Source of the DNA: Nitrosospira multiformis
GTDB lineage: Bacteria; Pseudomonadota; Gammaproteobacteria; Burkholderiales; Nitrosomonadaceae
Direction: 5' to 3'
Length of the DNA: 64,000 bases
Assembly: GCF_900111585.1 (NCBI RefSeq)
Contig: NZ_FOHI01000005.1
Span: 186,001-250,000 of the forward strand
The translations under genes were made by a program, and so were the position numbers. The notes under the pieces are model-generated. The model was not told the origin of the DNA and made no database searches. It worked only from the letters and a program-made list of their open reading frames with translations. Positions 8,521 through 16,402 of the stretch are shown here, piece after piece; the first letter of the stretch is position 1; the number at the start of each line of letters is the position of its first letter.

Positions 8521-10494
8521 GTGCTGCCCCTGCTGTGGCTTATTCCTACGCTGCCTCTAGCCGGCTTCCTGCTGCTGGCGCTGGGGGGAAACCATCTGGG
8601 GCATCGCAGTATTGCGGTAATCGGAACGGGATCGGTAGCTCTCTCGGCACTCATTGCCGTCCTGATCGGGATCGACTTCATCGCTGCGCCGCCGCCAGGT
8701 TTTGTTTTCCGGCAGGAAGCATGGACCTGGATTGCTGTGGTCGGTTTCTCGCCAGGGATTGTCTTTTATCTTGACGCGTTATCACTGGTGATGGTCCTGG
8801 TCGTGACTGTCATCAGTTTCCTGATACACCTCTATTCCACAGAGTTCATGAGCCGTGATGAGGGCTATGCGCGCTTTTTCGCCTATATGAATCTCTTCGT
8901 CGGCTCGATGTGCATCCTGGTTCTTGCCGACAATCTGCTGTTTCTTTATCTGGGCTGGGAAGGGGTGGGACTTTGCAGCTATCTGCTGATCGGATTCTGG
9001 TATCGAGACCTTGCCAACGGGCGCGCGGCGCGCAAAGCATTTATCGTGACCCGATTCGGCGATACCTCCATGGCGATCGGCTTTTTTCTGCTGTTCACTC
9101 ATCTGGGAACCCTTGATATCCAGCCGCTGATGCAGCGCGTGACGCAGCAGTGGCCGGAAGGGTCGGAGCTCGCTATTCTCGCTGCGGCACTTCTGCTTGG
9201 CGGTGCGGCGGGCAAATCTGCCCAGCTCCCGCTACAGACGTGGCTGCCTGATGCAATGGCCGGTCCCACACCGGTGAGCGCGCTGATGCATGCGGCGACC
9301 ATGGTAACAGCAGGCGTGTATCTGATCGCCCGCACGCACGCGCTCTTTGCGCTCGCCCCGGCAGTGCAGTTTGCGGTAGCAGTGATCGGCGCCCTTACCC
9401 TGCTGCTGGCGGGATTCAGTGCGCTCGCGCAAAACGACATCAAGCGGGTGTTGGCCTATTCAACCATCAGCCAACTGGGTTATATGTTCCTTGCTCTGGG
9501 AGTGGGCGCCTGGTCAGCTGCCATCTTTCACCTGGTGACGCACGCCTTCTTCAAGGCTTTGCTGTTCCTGAGCGCAGGCGTGGTCATCATGAGCCTGCAC
9601 GAGGAACATGATATTTTCCGGATGGGTGCACTGAGGAAAAAACTTCCCGTCGCATTCTGGACTTTTCTGATTGGCAGCGCATCGCTTGCGGCGCTGCCGC
9701 TCGTTACCGCGGGCTTTTACAGCAAGGACCTGATTCTTTGGCAGGCCTGGTCATCAACAGGAGGGAGTCCATGGTTATGGGCGGCGGGATGGGGAGGTGC
9801 GATATTGACCGGTCTCTACATCTTTCGTGTGGTGTTTCTCGTCTTTTTTGGCGAAGCGAGGACTGCGGCGCCTCCCGAAACCAGACGTCCAGGGCTGCGC
9901 ATAACTATACCGCTCATCGTTCTTGCGGCACTCTCTCTGGTCGGTGGATGGATTGAAACTCCACCTTTTCTCGGAAATTTAACGCTGTTTTCCGATTTTG
10001 TTCAGCATGCCTTGCCGCCGACTCAGGTCGTTCATGACGGTAAAAATGACGAAATTGTTCTGAGTCTGCTTGCAATTGCTGCCTCTCTTGGGGGCATGGC
10101 ATTGGCGTACCTGTTGTTTTTGAGATATCCCGCCTTTCTCCATGGACTGATGCTGATCCCGGCACTGGCAAGAATCCAGAAGTTCTGGCATTTAGGCTGG
10201 GGTTTCGACCGTTTTTACGAGTTCCTGTTCGTCCGGCCCTATCTCTGGCTTGCGCACGTCGATCAGCGTGACGTGATCGACAATCTCTACCGCATGGCGA
10301 TTTCATGCACACTCAGGTGGCTCCAGAAGATCGATCGGCACGACATGATCAACAATATCTATAGGGCCCTGGCCGAGCTTTGTCTGTTTCTCCATCGCAC
10401 CTTGAGTGCAACGCAAAACGGACAGGTACGTCGCTACGCGGCAGCGATTGCAGTCGGATCGCTCGGTATTATATTCATGGGGGTATTCGCATGA
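8521..10494 (+). CDS. nuoL: NADH-quinone oxidoreductase subunit L
   Basis: Distal antiporter-like proton-pumping subunit, ending in a long lateral helix that lies along the membrane arm. Characteristic stretches are present: LYLGWEGVGLCSYLLIGFW, GKSAQLPLQTWLPDAM, HAATMVTAGVYLI and THAFFKALLFL. The start codon is GTG at 8521, 1 bp after the nuoK stop. At 657 aa it is about 44 residues longer than E. coli NuoL (613). Much of the excess is near the C-terminus, where a segment of about 22 residues with a DxxDxIxNxYR pattern occurs twice (about 579-600 and 602-622). Confidence 0.95.
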   Translation: MLPLLWLIPTLPLAGFLLLALGGNHLGHRSIAVIGTGSVALSALIAVLIGIDFIAAPPPGFVFRQEAWTWIAVVGFSPGIVFYLDALSLVMVLVVTVISFLIHLYSTEFMSRDEGYARFFAYMNLFVGSMCILVLADNLLFLYLGWEGVGLCSYLLIGFWYRDLANGRAARKAFIVTRFGDTSMAIGFFLLFTHLGTLDIQPLMQRVTQQWPEGSELAILAAALLLGGAAGKSAQLPLQTWLPDAMAGPTPVSALMHAATMVTAGVYLIARTHALFALAPAVQFAVAVIGALTLLLAGFSALAQNDIKRVLAYSTISQLGYMFLALGVGAWSAAIFHLVTHAFFKALLFLSAGVVIMSLHEEHDIFRMGALRKKLPVAFWTFLIGSASLAALPLVTAGFYSKDLILWQAWSSTGGSPWLWAAGWGGAILTGLYIFRVVFLVFFGEARTAAPPETRRPGLRITIPLIVLAALSLVGGWIETPPFLGNLTLFSDFVQHALPPTQVVHDGKNDEIVLSLLAIAASLGGMALAYLLFLRYPAFLHGLMLIPALARIQKFWHLGWGFDRFYEFLFVRPYLWLAHVDQRDVIDNLYRMAISCTLRWLQKIDRHDMINNIYRALAELCLFLHRTLSATQNGQVRRYAAAIAVGSLGIIFMGVFA

Positions 10495-11993
10495 TCCTCG
10501 CTGCATTGATTTTCATCCTGGTGGCGGGCGGTTTGCTGTCATGGATGGCGGATCGCTGGCATCCGGGCGCCGCAAAGTGGCTCGCATTGGCCACGGTGGG
10601 CATCGAGTTCGTATTGACGATATGGCTTTGGCTGCAGTCTGCCAGCGCTATGGCTCTTCCCGCTCACGGGGGGTGGCTTGCCGAGACCCGGGCGGAGTGG
10701 ATTCCGCGTTTCGGGGTGAGCTTTCATCTGGCTATGGATGGAATAAGCCTCATCCTGGTCGTGCTGACCGCTTTTCTGGGGATAGTATCGGTGGCCTGTT
10801 CCTGGACGGAAATCCAGAAGCGTGCCGGATTCTTTTACTTCAACCTGCTATGGACTGTGGCAGGGGCAATCGGTGTATTCCTTGCGCTGGACCTGTTTCT
10901 GTTTTTCTTCTTCTGGGAGCTGATGCTGGTGCCGATGTATTTCCTGATTGGGATCTGGGGCCATGAGAATCGGCAGTATGCATCGATCAAGTTCTTCATT
11001 TTCGCGCAGGGGAGCGGTATGTTCATGCTGGTAGCAATTCTTGCGCTGGTATTCCTCCATTACCGCAGTACAGGAGTCCTGACATTCGATTATTTCGAGC
11101 TGTTGAATACGACGATGTCCCCCTCCACCGAGCTGTGGATCATGCTCGGCTTTTTCATTGCGTTCGCAGTCAAGACGCCCATCGTGCCATTTCACATCTG
11201 GCTGCCGGATGCACATACCGAGGCGCCGACAGCAGGAAGCGTGATTCTTGCAGGAGTGCTGCTGAAAACAGGAGCCTACGGACTATTGCGCTTTATTGTT
11301 CCGCTATTTCCCGAGGCCGCGGCGCATTTTGCTCCGGTGGCGATGGTGTTGGGAGCCACCGGAGTTCTCTATGGCGCTTTCCTGGCCTTCGCCCAGACGG
11401 ATTTCAAGCGCCTTGTGGCTTACACCAGCGTGAGTCATCTGGGCTTTGCTGTGCTCGGTATATTCGCCTGGAATCCCTGGTCCGTGGGGGGGGCTGTGAT
11501 GCAGATGATCGCGCACGGCATCAGTACGGGAGCACTGTTTGTAATCGCAGGCATTTTGCAGGAGCGGACCCACACACGCGATATGCGTCGCTTTGAGGGC
11601 CTGTGGAGCGTCATGCCGCGCCTGGCGGCAATGGGGTTGTTTTTTGCCATTGCCGCGCTTGGGTTGCCGGGAATGGGTAATTTCGTCGGGGAATTCCTGG
11701 TACTGATGGGATTATCCAGCACCAGCAGCGTGCTGGCAGCCGTCGCGACTGTGGTATTTGTCGCCAGCGTCGTGTATGCGCTTGCGCTGGTGCAGAAAAC
11801 TTTTCATGGCGAGAATACGCACGGTTGGCAACTCCCTGATCTGTCTGGCCGGGAAATGGCCACTCTGTATTCAATGGCAGCCATTACCTTATGGCTGGGG
11901 TTGTATCCACAGCCGGTACTGAATGCCGCGCCAAACACCGCAAATAGTCCGCCTGCGATTGCTGTTGCTTCCCATGAGATCAATGTGGAATGA
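10491..11993 (+). CDS. nuoM: NADH-quinone oxidoreductase subunit M
   Basis: Antiporter-like proton-pumping subunit of the membrane arm. Visible signatures: LFFFFWELMLVPMYFLIGIWG, with the conserved proton-path glutamate, then FAVKTPIVPFHIWLPDAHTE and SVILAGVLLKTGAYG. A longer open frame reaches back into nuoL, but ATG 10491 overlaps the nuoL stop as ATGA and gives 500 aa, the usual length (E. coli 509). Confidence 0.95.
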   Translation: MILAALIFILVAGGLLSWMADRWHPGAAKWLALATVGIEFVLTIWLWLQSASAMALPAHGGWLAETRAEWIPRFGVSFHLAMDGISLILVVLTAFLGIVSVACSWTEIQKRAGFFYFNLLWTVAGAIGVFLALDLFLFFFFWELMLVPMYFLIGIWGHENRQYASIKFFIFAQGSGMFMLVAILALVFLHYRSTGVLTFDYFELLNTTMSPSTELWIMLGFFIAFAVKTPIVPFHIWLPDAHTEAPTAGSVILAGVLLKTGAYGLLRFIVPLFPEAAAHFAPVAMVLGATGVLYGAFLAFAQTDFKRLVAYTSVSHLGFAVLGIFAWNPWSVGGAVMQMIAHGISTGALFVIAGILQERTHTRDMRRFEGLWSVMPRLAAMGLFFAIAALGLPGMGNFVGEFLVLMGLSSTSSVLAAVATVVFVASVVYALALVQKTFHGENTHGWQLPDLSGREMATLYSMAAITLWLGLYPQPVLNAAPNTANSPPAIAVASHEINVE

Positions 11994-13513
11994 ATCCGAT
12001 GTCCTCCGCGCTACACTCCGACTCACTACACTTCGATCTCGTGGCCCTGTCGCCGCTCATTCTCCTTGCCGCAACTGCGATAGTGGTGATGCTGGCCGCA
12101 GCCTTTTATCGTCATCCCCGGCCGGTCATGATGTTGACGCTCGCCGGTCTGGTTCTGTCAATTGCGTCATTGTTCCTGCCCCCAGGCAGCGCGTCTCCTC
12201 AAATCACAGCCCTGCTGATACTGGATCACTATGCATTGTTTTTTATCGGACTCATCGTTGTCGCGACCTTCGTGGTCGCGGTGTTGTGTTACCGCTACTT
12301 CGGTGGAGATGAAAGCCGGCATGAAGCGCTTTACATCCTGTTACTGCTGGCCGCCCTTGGCGGTGGGGTTCTCGTGGCAAGCAGCCATTTTGCTTCGTTT
12401 CTCCTGGGTCTGGAACTACTCAGCATTTCGTTGTTTGCATTGATCGCCTATCCGCGATTCACGGAGCATCCTCTCGAAGCAGGAATCAAGTACCTCATCC
12501 TTGCCGGGTTCTCATCCGGGTTGCTTTTGTTTGGCATGGCGCTGGTCTATGCGCAGCTCGGGACGATGCAGTTTGTGAAAATCGGGATAATGCTTGCTGC
12601 GCCGGACGGGGCGCTGGAACTCTATGGGTTGGCGGGACTCGCGCTGATTGTGACAGGTGTCGGATTCAAACTGGCGCTGGTGCCCTTCCATATGTGGACT
12701 CCGGATGTATATGAAGGTGCGCCTGCGCCGATTACCGCATTCATCGCCACTGTTTCAAAGGGCGCCATGCTTGCCCTGCTGCTGCGCTATTTCCTGATGG
12801 CGGGAGCACACCAGTCGCAGTCGATTACGCTGGCATTGAGCCTGATTGCTGTCGCGACGATCCTGGTTGGCAATCTGCTCGCCCTGTTACAGGATAACAT
12901 CAAGCGGATTCTTGCCTATTCCTCGATTGCACAGCTTGGCTATCTGCTGGTCGGGTTCCTAGCCTTTGATCGGCTGGCAATCGAGGCGGTAGCTTATTTT
13001 CTTACAGCCTATTTCGTCACCATGCTGGGCGCCTTTGGCGTGGTAACGGTATTATCCGACGGGTTCAAGGATGGATCTGGTGGCGAATTCCATGGTGCAG
13101 CGGAAAGGGATAGCGACAGGCTTGCGGATTATGCGGGTCTGTTCTGGCACAGACCGTGGCTGGCGGGAGTGTTTACCGCCATGCTACTGTCGCTGGCCGG
13201 AATTCCCCTGACAATGGGCTTTATCGGCAAGTTCTATATATTGACGGCTGGCGTGGAAGCATCGTTATGGATACCTGTGATTGCGCTGGTCGTTGGCAGC
13301 ATCATCGCGCTATTCTATTATCTGCGTATTATCACAGTGATGTATGCGTCGGGCTTGGAGGCAACCAGTGAGGCAATCATGCTGCGCGTTGCCTCACCCT
13401 CCTTTGCGGAAAGTGCGACGCTGGCAGCGCTGGCGTTATTGCTTATATGGCTCGGCATCTTTCCGGCTCAGCTTATTGGTGTGCTTGAAGGAGCGGGAGT
13501 GGATTTGACCTGA
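11990..13513 (+). CDS. nuoN: NADH-quinone oxidoreductase subunit N
   Basis: Third antiporter-like proton-pumping subunit and last gene of the operon. Motifs: LLGLELLSISLFALIAY, FKLALVPFHMWTPDVYEGAP, QDNIKRILAYSSIAQLGYLLVG and LSLAGIPLTMGFIGKFY. The start ATG 11990 overlaps the nuoM stop (ATGA). At 507 aa it is slightly longer than E. coli NuoN (485). It converges with the minus-strand gene at 13578 and no terminator hairpin is obvious between them. Confidence 0.95.
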   Translation: MNPMSSALHSDSLHFDLVALSPLILLAATAIVVMLAAAFYRHPRPVMMLTLAGLVLSIASLFLPPGSASPQITALLILDHYALFFIGLIVVATFVVAVLCYRYFGGDESRHEALYILLLLAALGGGVLVASSHFASFLLGLELLSISLFALIAYPRFTEHPLEAGIKYLILAGFSSGLLLFGMALVYAQLGTMQFVKIGIMLAAPDGALELYGLAGLALIVTGVGFKLALVPFHMWTPDVYEGAPAPITAFIATVSKGAMLALLLRYFLMAGAHQSQSITLALSLIAVATILVGNLLALLQDNIKRILAYSSIAQLGYLLVGFLAFDRLAIEAVAYFLTAYFVTMLGAFGVVTVLSDGFKDGSGGEFHGAAERDSDRLADYAGLFWHRPWLAGVFTAMLLSLAGIPLTMGFIGKFYILTAGVEASLWIPVIALVVGSIIALFYYLRIITVMYASGLEATSEAIMLRVASPSFAESATLAALALLLIWLGIFPAQLIGVLEGAGVDLT

Positions 13514-13577
13514 TAACGGTGCTTCGTCTATTTGTCCCTGTCTTGCTGCCTGCCTCCTCGTTCGCCTTGGCGTTTTA

Positions 13578-14534
13578 TCATTGAATGGCTGCGCACGCGT
13601 CCGCCGCATCCATGAACTTCCGGTATCGCGCCAGCCACTGAAATGGAATAGGGAATTCGTAAGTATTCTGTCTTGCCGAATGTATCGCCACGAGGGCGCC
13701 CAGCATGATCGAGCGGCCGCAGCTATCTCCCCCTGCACGCATATTGGCCTCGACTGAGCTACGATAATCCGTCGCATTTTGCGCAATGTGGAAGACGACA
13801 GGCAAGCCTTCTGCTACGTGACAGGCGGGACCGAAGCGTGCGGCAGCACTGACGCTATCCAGCTTGGGCATTGAGAGTGCTTCTTCAAGCAGCGGTCGGA
13901 GCATGCTGCCTGCAAACGGCAAAGCTTCCGTCAGGGCTTGCGCCATTGTCATGCCCTGCAAAAGATTGAATAACGCTGCCGAGGAACACTGTGCAGCGGC
14001 GACCGCCGTTTCGTTATTGTTTGTTATGCGCACCACTTCATCGACCCGCGGCATGAGTTCATCCAGTGTTCCTGTGTGTGTGGCCACCAGTGATGGGATC
14101 GCTGCCAGGGATGGATGCTGATCGTCGTCCGCACCGGAGGCTGCCGGGAAATCCGCCGGCTCCAACGGTAACAATGTGCGCAGCGTGAGGCGAGTAGGGG
14201 AATCAATATACCCCACGTATTTCCCGCCCGGCCCGAAGCAGGCGCGATATTCGCTTTGATACTCGCTCCGGTTGAACCGTCCGTGCTTTGCCAGATGCTT
14301 CAGCATCAGCAAGCAAACCTCCCCATAGGAGCTTGACTCGCCGGGTGTCTTTCCGCCGTGCGCAAAGTATCCCTTTACTCCGGCATAATTTGCCTCCTCC
14401 GGCTGCAGAAATACGAGGCCGCGCACTGCTTCGATCTCTGCGATGCGGGCAGGATCATAAATCCAGTGCAGTCCCAAGGTGGCGCTGTCCGCTACCAGCG
14501 CGCCAAGAATCGCCTCACTATTCAGACTCTTCAT
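13578..14534 (-). CDS. ADP-ribosylglycohydrolase / J1-crystallin family protein
   Basis: 318-aa all-helical protein of the ADP-ribosylglycohydrolase superfamily, recognised from the N-terminal GALVADSATLGLHWIYD and the C-terminal GGDSCGRSIMLGALV. Classical enzymes bind two Mg ions through a TDDT-type motif and GGDTDT. Here the first motif is replaced by GESSSYGE. In the second only D260 of GGDSCGRS remains, with the usual second Asp position occupied by C262. It therefore resembles the J1-crystallin-like branch, and hydrolase activity is doubtful. It lies 59 bp downstream of the Trm112-like gene on the same strand and may be cotranscribed. Confidence 0.8.
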   Translation of the reverse strand: MKSLNSEAILGALVADSATLGLHWIYDPARIAEIEAVRGLVFLQPEEANYAGVKGYFAHGGKTPGESSSYGEVCLLMLKHLAKHGRFNRSEYQSEYRACFGPGGKYVGYIDSPTRLTLRTLLPLEPADFPAASGADDDQHPSLAAIPSLVATHTGTLDELMPRVDEVVRITNNNETAVAAAQCSSAALFNLLQGMTMAQALTEALPFAGSMLRPLLEEALSMPKLDSVSAAARFGPACHVAEGLPVVFHIAQNATDYRSSVEANMRAGGDSCGRSIMLGALVAIHSARQNTYEFPIPFQWLARYRKFMDAADACAAIQ

Positions 14535-14593
14535 TCTTCATATCCTTTCAGGCTGCCTGAGACCAGAAATCCGATACCATCGCCGGATATCTA

Positions 14594-14776
14594 TCAGCTG
14601 ATCTCTTCTTCCACCGGCAGCCTTCGGGCTTCATCTTCCAGCATGATGGGAATTCCATCCCTGATGGGGAACGCCAGTCTGTCAGCCTTGCAGATGAGCT
14701 CGCTTTCAGGCTTCCGGTACAGCAGCGGCGATTTGCATAATGGGCATACCAGAATGTCGAGCAATTTTGGATCCAT
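14594..14776 (-). CDS. Trm112 family protein (YcaR-like)
   Basis: 60-aa small zinc-ribbon-like protein of the Trm112/UPF0434 family. It starts [14 protein letters not shown] (C11, C14) and contains [13 protein letters not shown], the family core. In eukaryotes and archaea Trm112 activates methyltransferases; the bacterial role is not settled. In many Proteobacteria it sits between lpxK and kdsB. Here neither neighbour is present, though the ExbB/ExbD-type pair usually found upstream is. Confidence 0.9.
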   Translation of the reverse strand: MDPKLLDILVCPLCKSPLLYRKPESELICKADRLAFPIRDGIPIMLEDEARRLPVEEEIS

Positions 14777-14852
14777 AATTCAGCCTCAATTTTAAGGTTT
14801 CACCTCAATCAGTTGCTTCCAATCAGCCAAGCGTTCCGTTTAACAGTACAAA

Positions 14853-14940
14853 TGTCATGCCGGCGGAAGCCGGTATCCGGTGACGTTCAAAACACACCAT
14901 TGTTGGCTTGGCTGGATTCCGGGTCAAGCCCGAATGATGA
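14853..14940. repeat. Imperfect palindromic intergenic repeat
   Basis: The left arm starts TGTCATGCCGGCGGAAGCCG (14853) and the right arm contains CTGGATTCCGGGTCAAGCCC (from 14912). They form a long imperfect inverted repeat separated by about 30 bp. The arms match the widespread proteobacterial repeat of the form TGTCATTCCGGCGAAAGCCG with its complement. It occupies the gap between the ExbD-like gene and the Trm112 gene, where lpxK is found in relatives. Confidence 0.75.
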
Positions 14941-14950
14941 GATTCCAGTG

Positions 14951-15367
14951 CTATTCCCGATTCCGGGTGGTGAAAGTGATGCGATTATATCCCGCCATCC
15001 GCGCCGCCTCCATCACCGTGATAACCGACTGATGCGTCGCCTGGGCATCCGCGTTGATGACTATCACTGGATCCACACGGCTGCCAGCCGCAGTTCGCAA
15101 TTCCTCCTGCAGTTGCACGACATTCCGAAACTGGATAGGCGTCCGATTGATCATGTAGTTCCCGGTCGCGCTGACCGAGATATCGATGACATTCGACTGC
15201 TCGCCGGATTTTTCGGAGGAGGCTTGCGGCAAAGTGATTTCCAGTTCCGAAAACCTGGAGTAAGTGGTGGTTATCATCAGAAAAATCAGGATGACAAGCA
15301 GCACATCGATCATCGGGACCAGATTGATTTCAGGTTCTTCCTTCTGTCTGCCGCGCTGAAAATTCAT
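14951..15367 (-). CDS. ExbD/TolR family biopolymer transport protein
   Basis: 138-aa single-pass inner-membrane protein. After a short N-terminus with EPEINLVPMIDVLLVILIFL, the family's membrane helix carrying the proton-conducting Asp, comes a periplasmic domain. With its ExbB-like neighbour it should form a proton-driven motor that energises an outer-membrane or envelope process. The gene lies 91 bp downstream of that partner. A second ExbB/ExbD pair at 34.9-36.1 kb is next to tonB, so this pair may serve another partner. Confidence 0.92.
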   Translation of the reverse strand: MNFQRGRQKEEPEINLVPMIDVLLVILIFLMITTTYSRFSELEITLPQASSEKSGEQSNVIDISVSATGNYMINRTPIQFRNVVQLQEELRTAAGSRVDPVIVINADAQATHQSVITVMEAARMAGYNRITFTTRNRE

Positions 15368-15458
15368 GACCAGGATTCGATGGAATACGGAAGCAGTGAT
15401 AGAAAAAGCAGTTTCAGGTGTGCGGATATGACGGACCGGGGATAGCTGTCCCCATTAA

Positions 15459-16070
15459 TCAACCCTTTCTGTCGCCATGGATGATTTCCACCAGTTTCAA
15501 TGCCTGCAATTCCATCTCTACTACCAGCTCATCCACCTTGGCACGGAAATACCGGTAAAACATGATACTGGGAATGGCGACGAGAATGCCAAAAGCGGCA
15601 TTATAAAGGGCTACGGAGATGCCATGCGCCAGTTGCGCCGGATTGTTTCCGCTGACAGGAGTGTTTGAGCCGAATATTTCGATCATGCCCACCAGTGTCC
15701 CTAGCAGACCCATCAACGGACTTATGGAACCGATCGTTCCCAAGGTGGTGAGATAGCGTTCCAGCTGATGGGCAACGGCACGACCGGCTTCTTCTATGGA
15801 TTCTTTCATGACTTCCCGCGTACTGGTGTCATTTTTCAGTCCGGCAGAAAAAATCTGACCGAGGGGAGAATGTTTCTGGAGACGGCTGAGCATTTCGGAA
15901 GACACGCCCGCTTCGCGGTACTCACGCACGACCAGAGGCAAGAGATTCCGCGGTGCGACCACGTTGAGGCGCAGTGCCCAGATACGCTCGCCGATGATGG
16001 CTACCGCGACGATGGATGCCAGAATGATCGGCCAGATCGGCCAGCCGGCGGCTTGAATCAACGCGAACAC
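15459..16070 (-). CDS. MotA/TolQ/ExbB family proton channel protein
   Basis: 203-aa inner-membrane protein with three hydrophobic segments (about 12-32, 110-135 and 152-178). The family stretches TLGTIGSISPLMGLLGTLVGMIEIF and NPAQLAHGISVALYNAAFGILVAIP are present. Partner of the ExbD/TolR-like protein downstream. The order exbB-exbD-Trm112 divergent from xseA is one I recognise from Betaproteobacteria, where lpxK is normally included as well. Confidence 0.92.
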   Translation of the reverse strand: MFALIQAAGWPIWPIILASIVAVAIIGERIWALRLNVVAPRNLLPLVVREYREAGVSSEMLSRLQKHSPLGQIFSAGLKNDTSTREVMKESIEEAGRAVAHQLERYLTTLGTIGSISPLMGLLGTLVGMIEIFGSNTPVSGNNPAQLAHGISVALYNAAFGILVAIPSIMFYRYFRAKVDELVVEMELQALKLVEIIHGDRKG

Positions 16071-16188
16071 GCGGGAGCCTCCTCGGTAAAAATACAGAAA
16101 TCGAACCTGAATCAGAGTAGATCAGGTCTTCAGGAATCGTCTTAATGTAGCTTGCTGCTATGATTTCAGCAAGGATGAAAGGTTTTTA

Positions 16189-16222
16189 TTGTCCACAATT
16201 GCTGTGGATAAGTTTGTGGGTA
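16189..16222. promoter_or_regulatory. Cluster of three DnaA-box-like sites
   Basis: Within 34 bp are TTGTCCACA (16189-16197, plus), a perfect box TTATCCACA (16203-16211, minus) and TTACCCACA (16214-16222, minus). A weaker minus-strand site, TAATCCACA, is at 16379-16387 close to the xseA start. The consensus is TTATNCACA. AT-rich DNA follows from about 16255. The cluster lies in the 332-bp gap between the divergent exbB-like and xseA genes. Binding is inferred, not shown. Confidence 0.5.
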
Positions 16223-16402
16223 ATATGCAGATAGAGCCATTAAGTCGCCCTTCCATAACAACTTTTTCTGATTAGACTAATTTTTGAACTTATTACAATT
16301 CATTTTAAAACATGGGGTTATGTTATATCCGGATTTCATGCGGGTTGGCGTCGCATAATGTGCTATTTTCGTGACAAGTGTGGATTATTGTAAAATGTCA
16401 AG

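Noticed and set aside
16071-16402. Chromosomal replication origin at the DnaA-box cluster
   Set aside because: Only three or four boxes, no clear unwinding element with DnaA-trio repeats, and no dnaA, dnaN or gyrB nearby.
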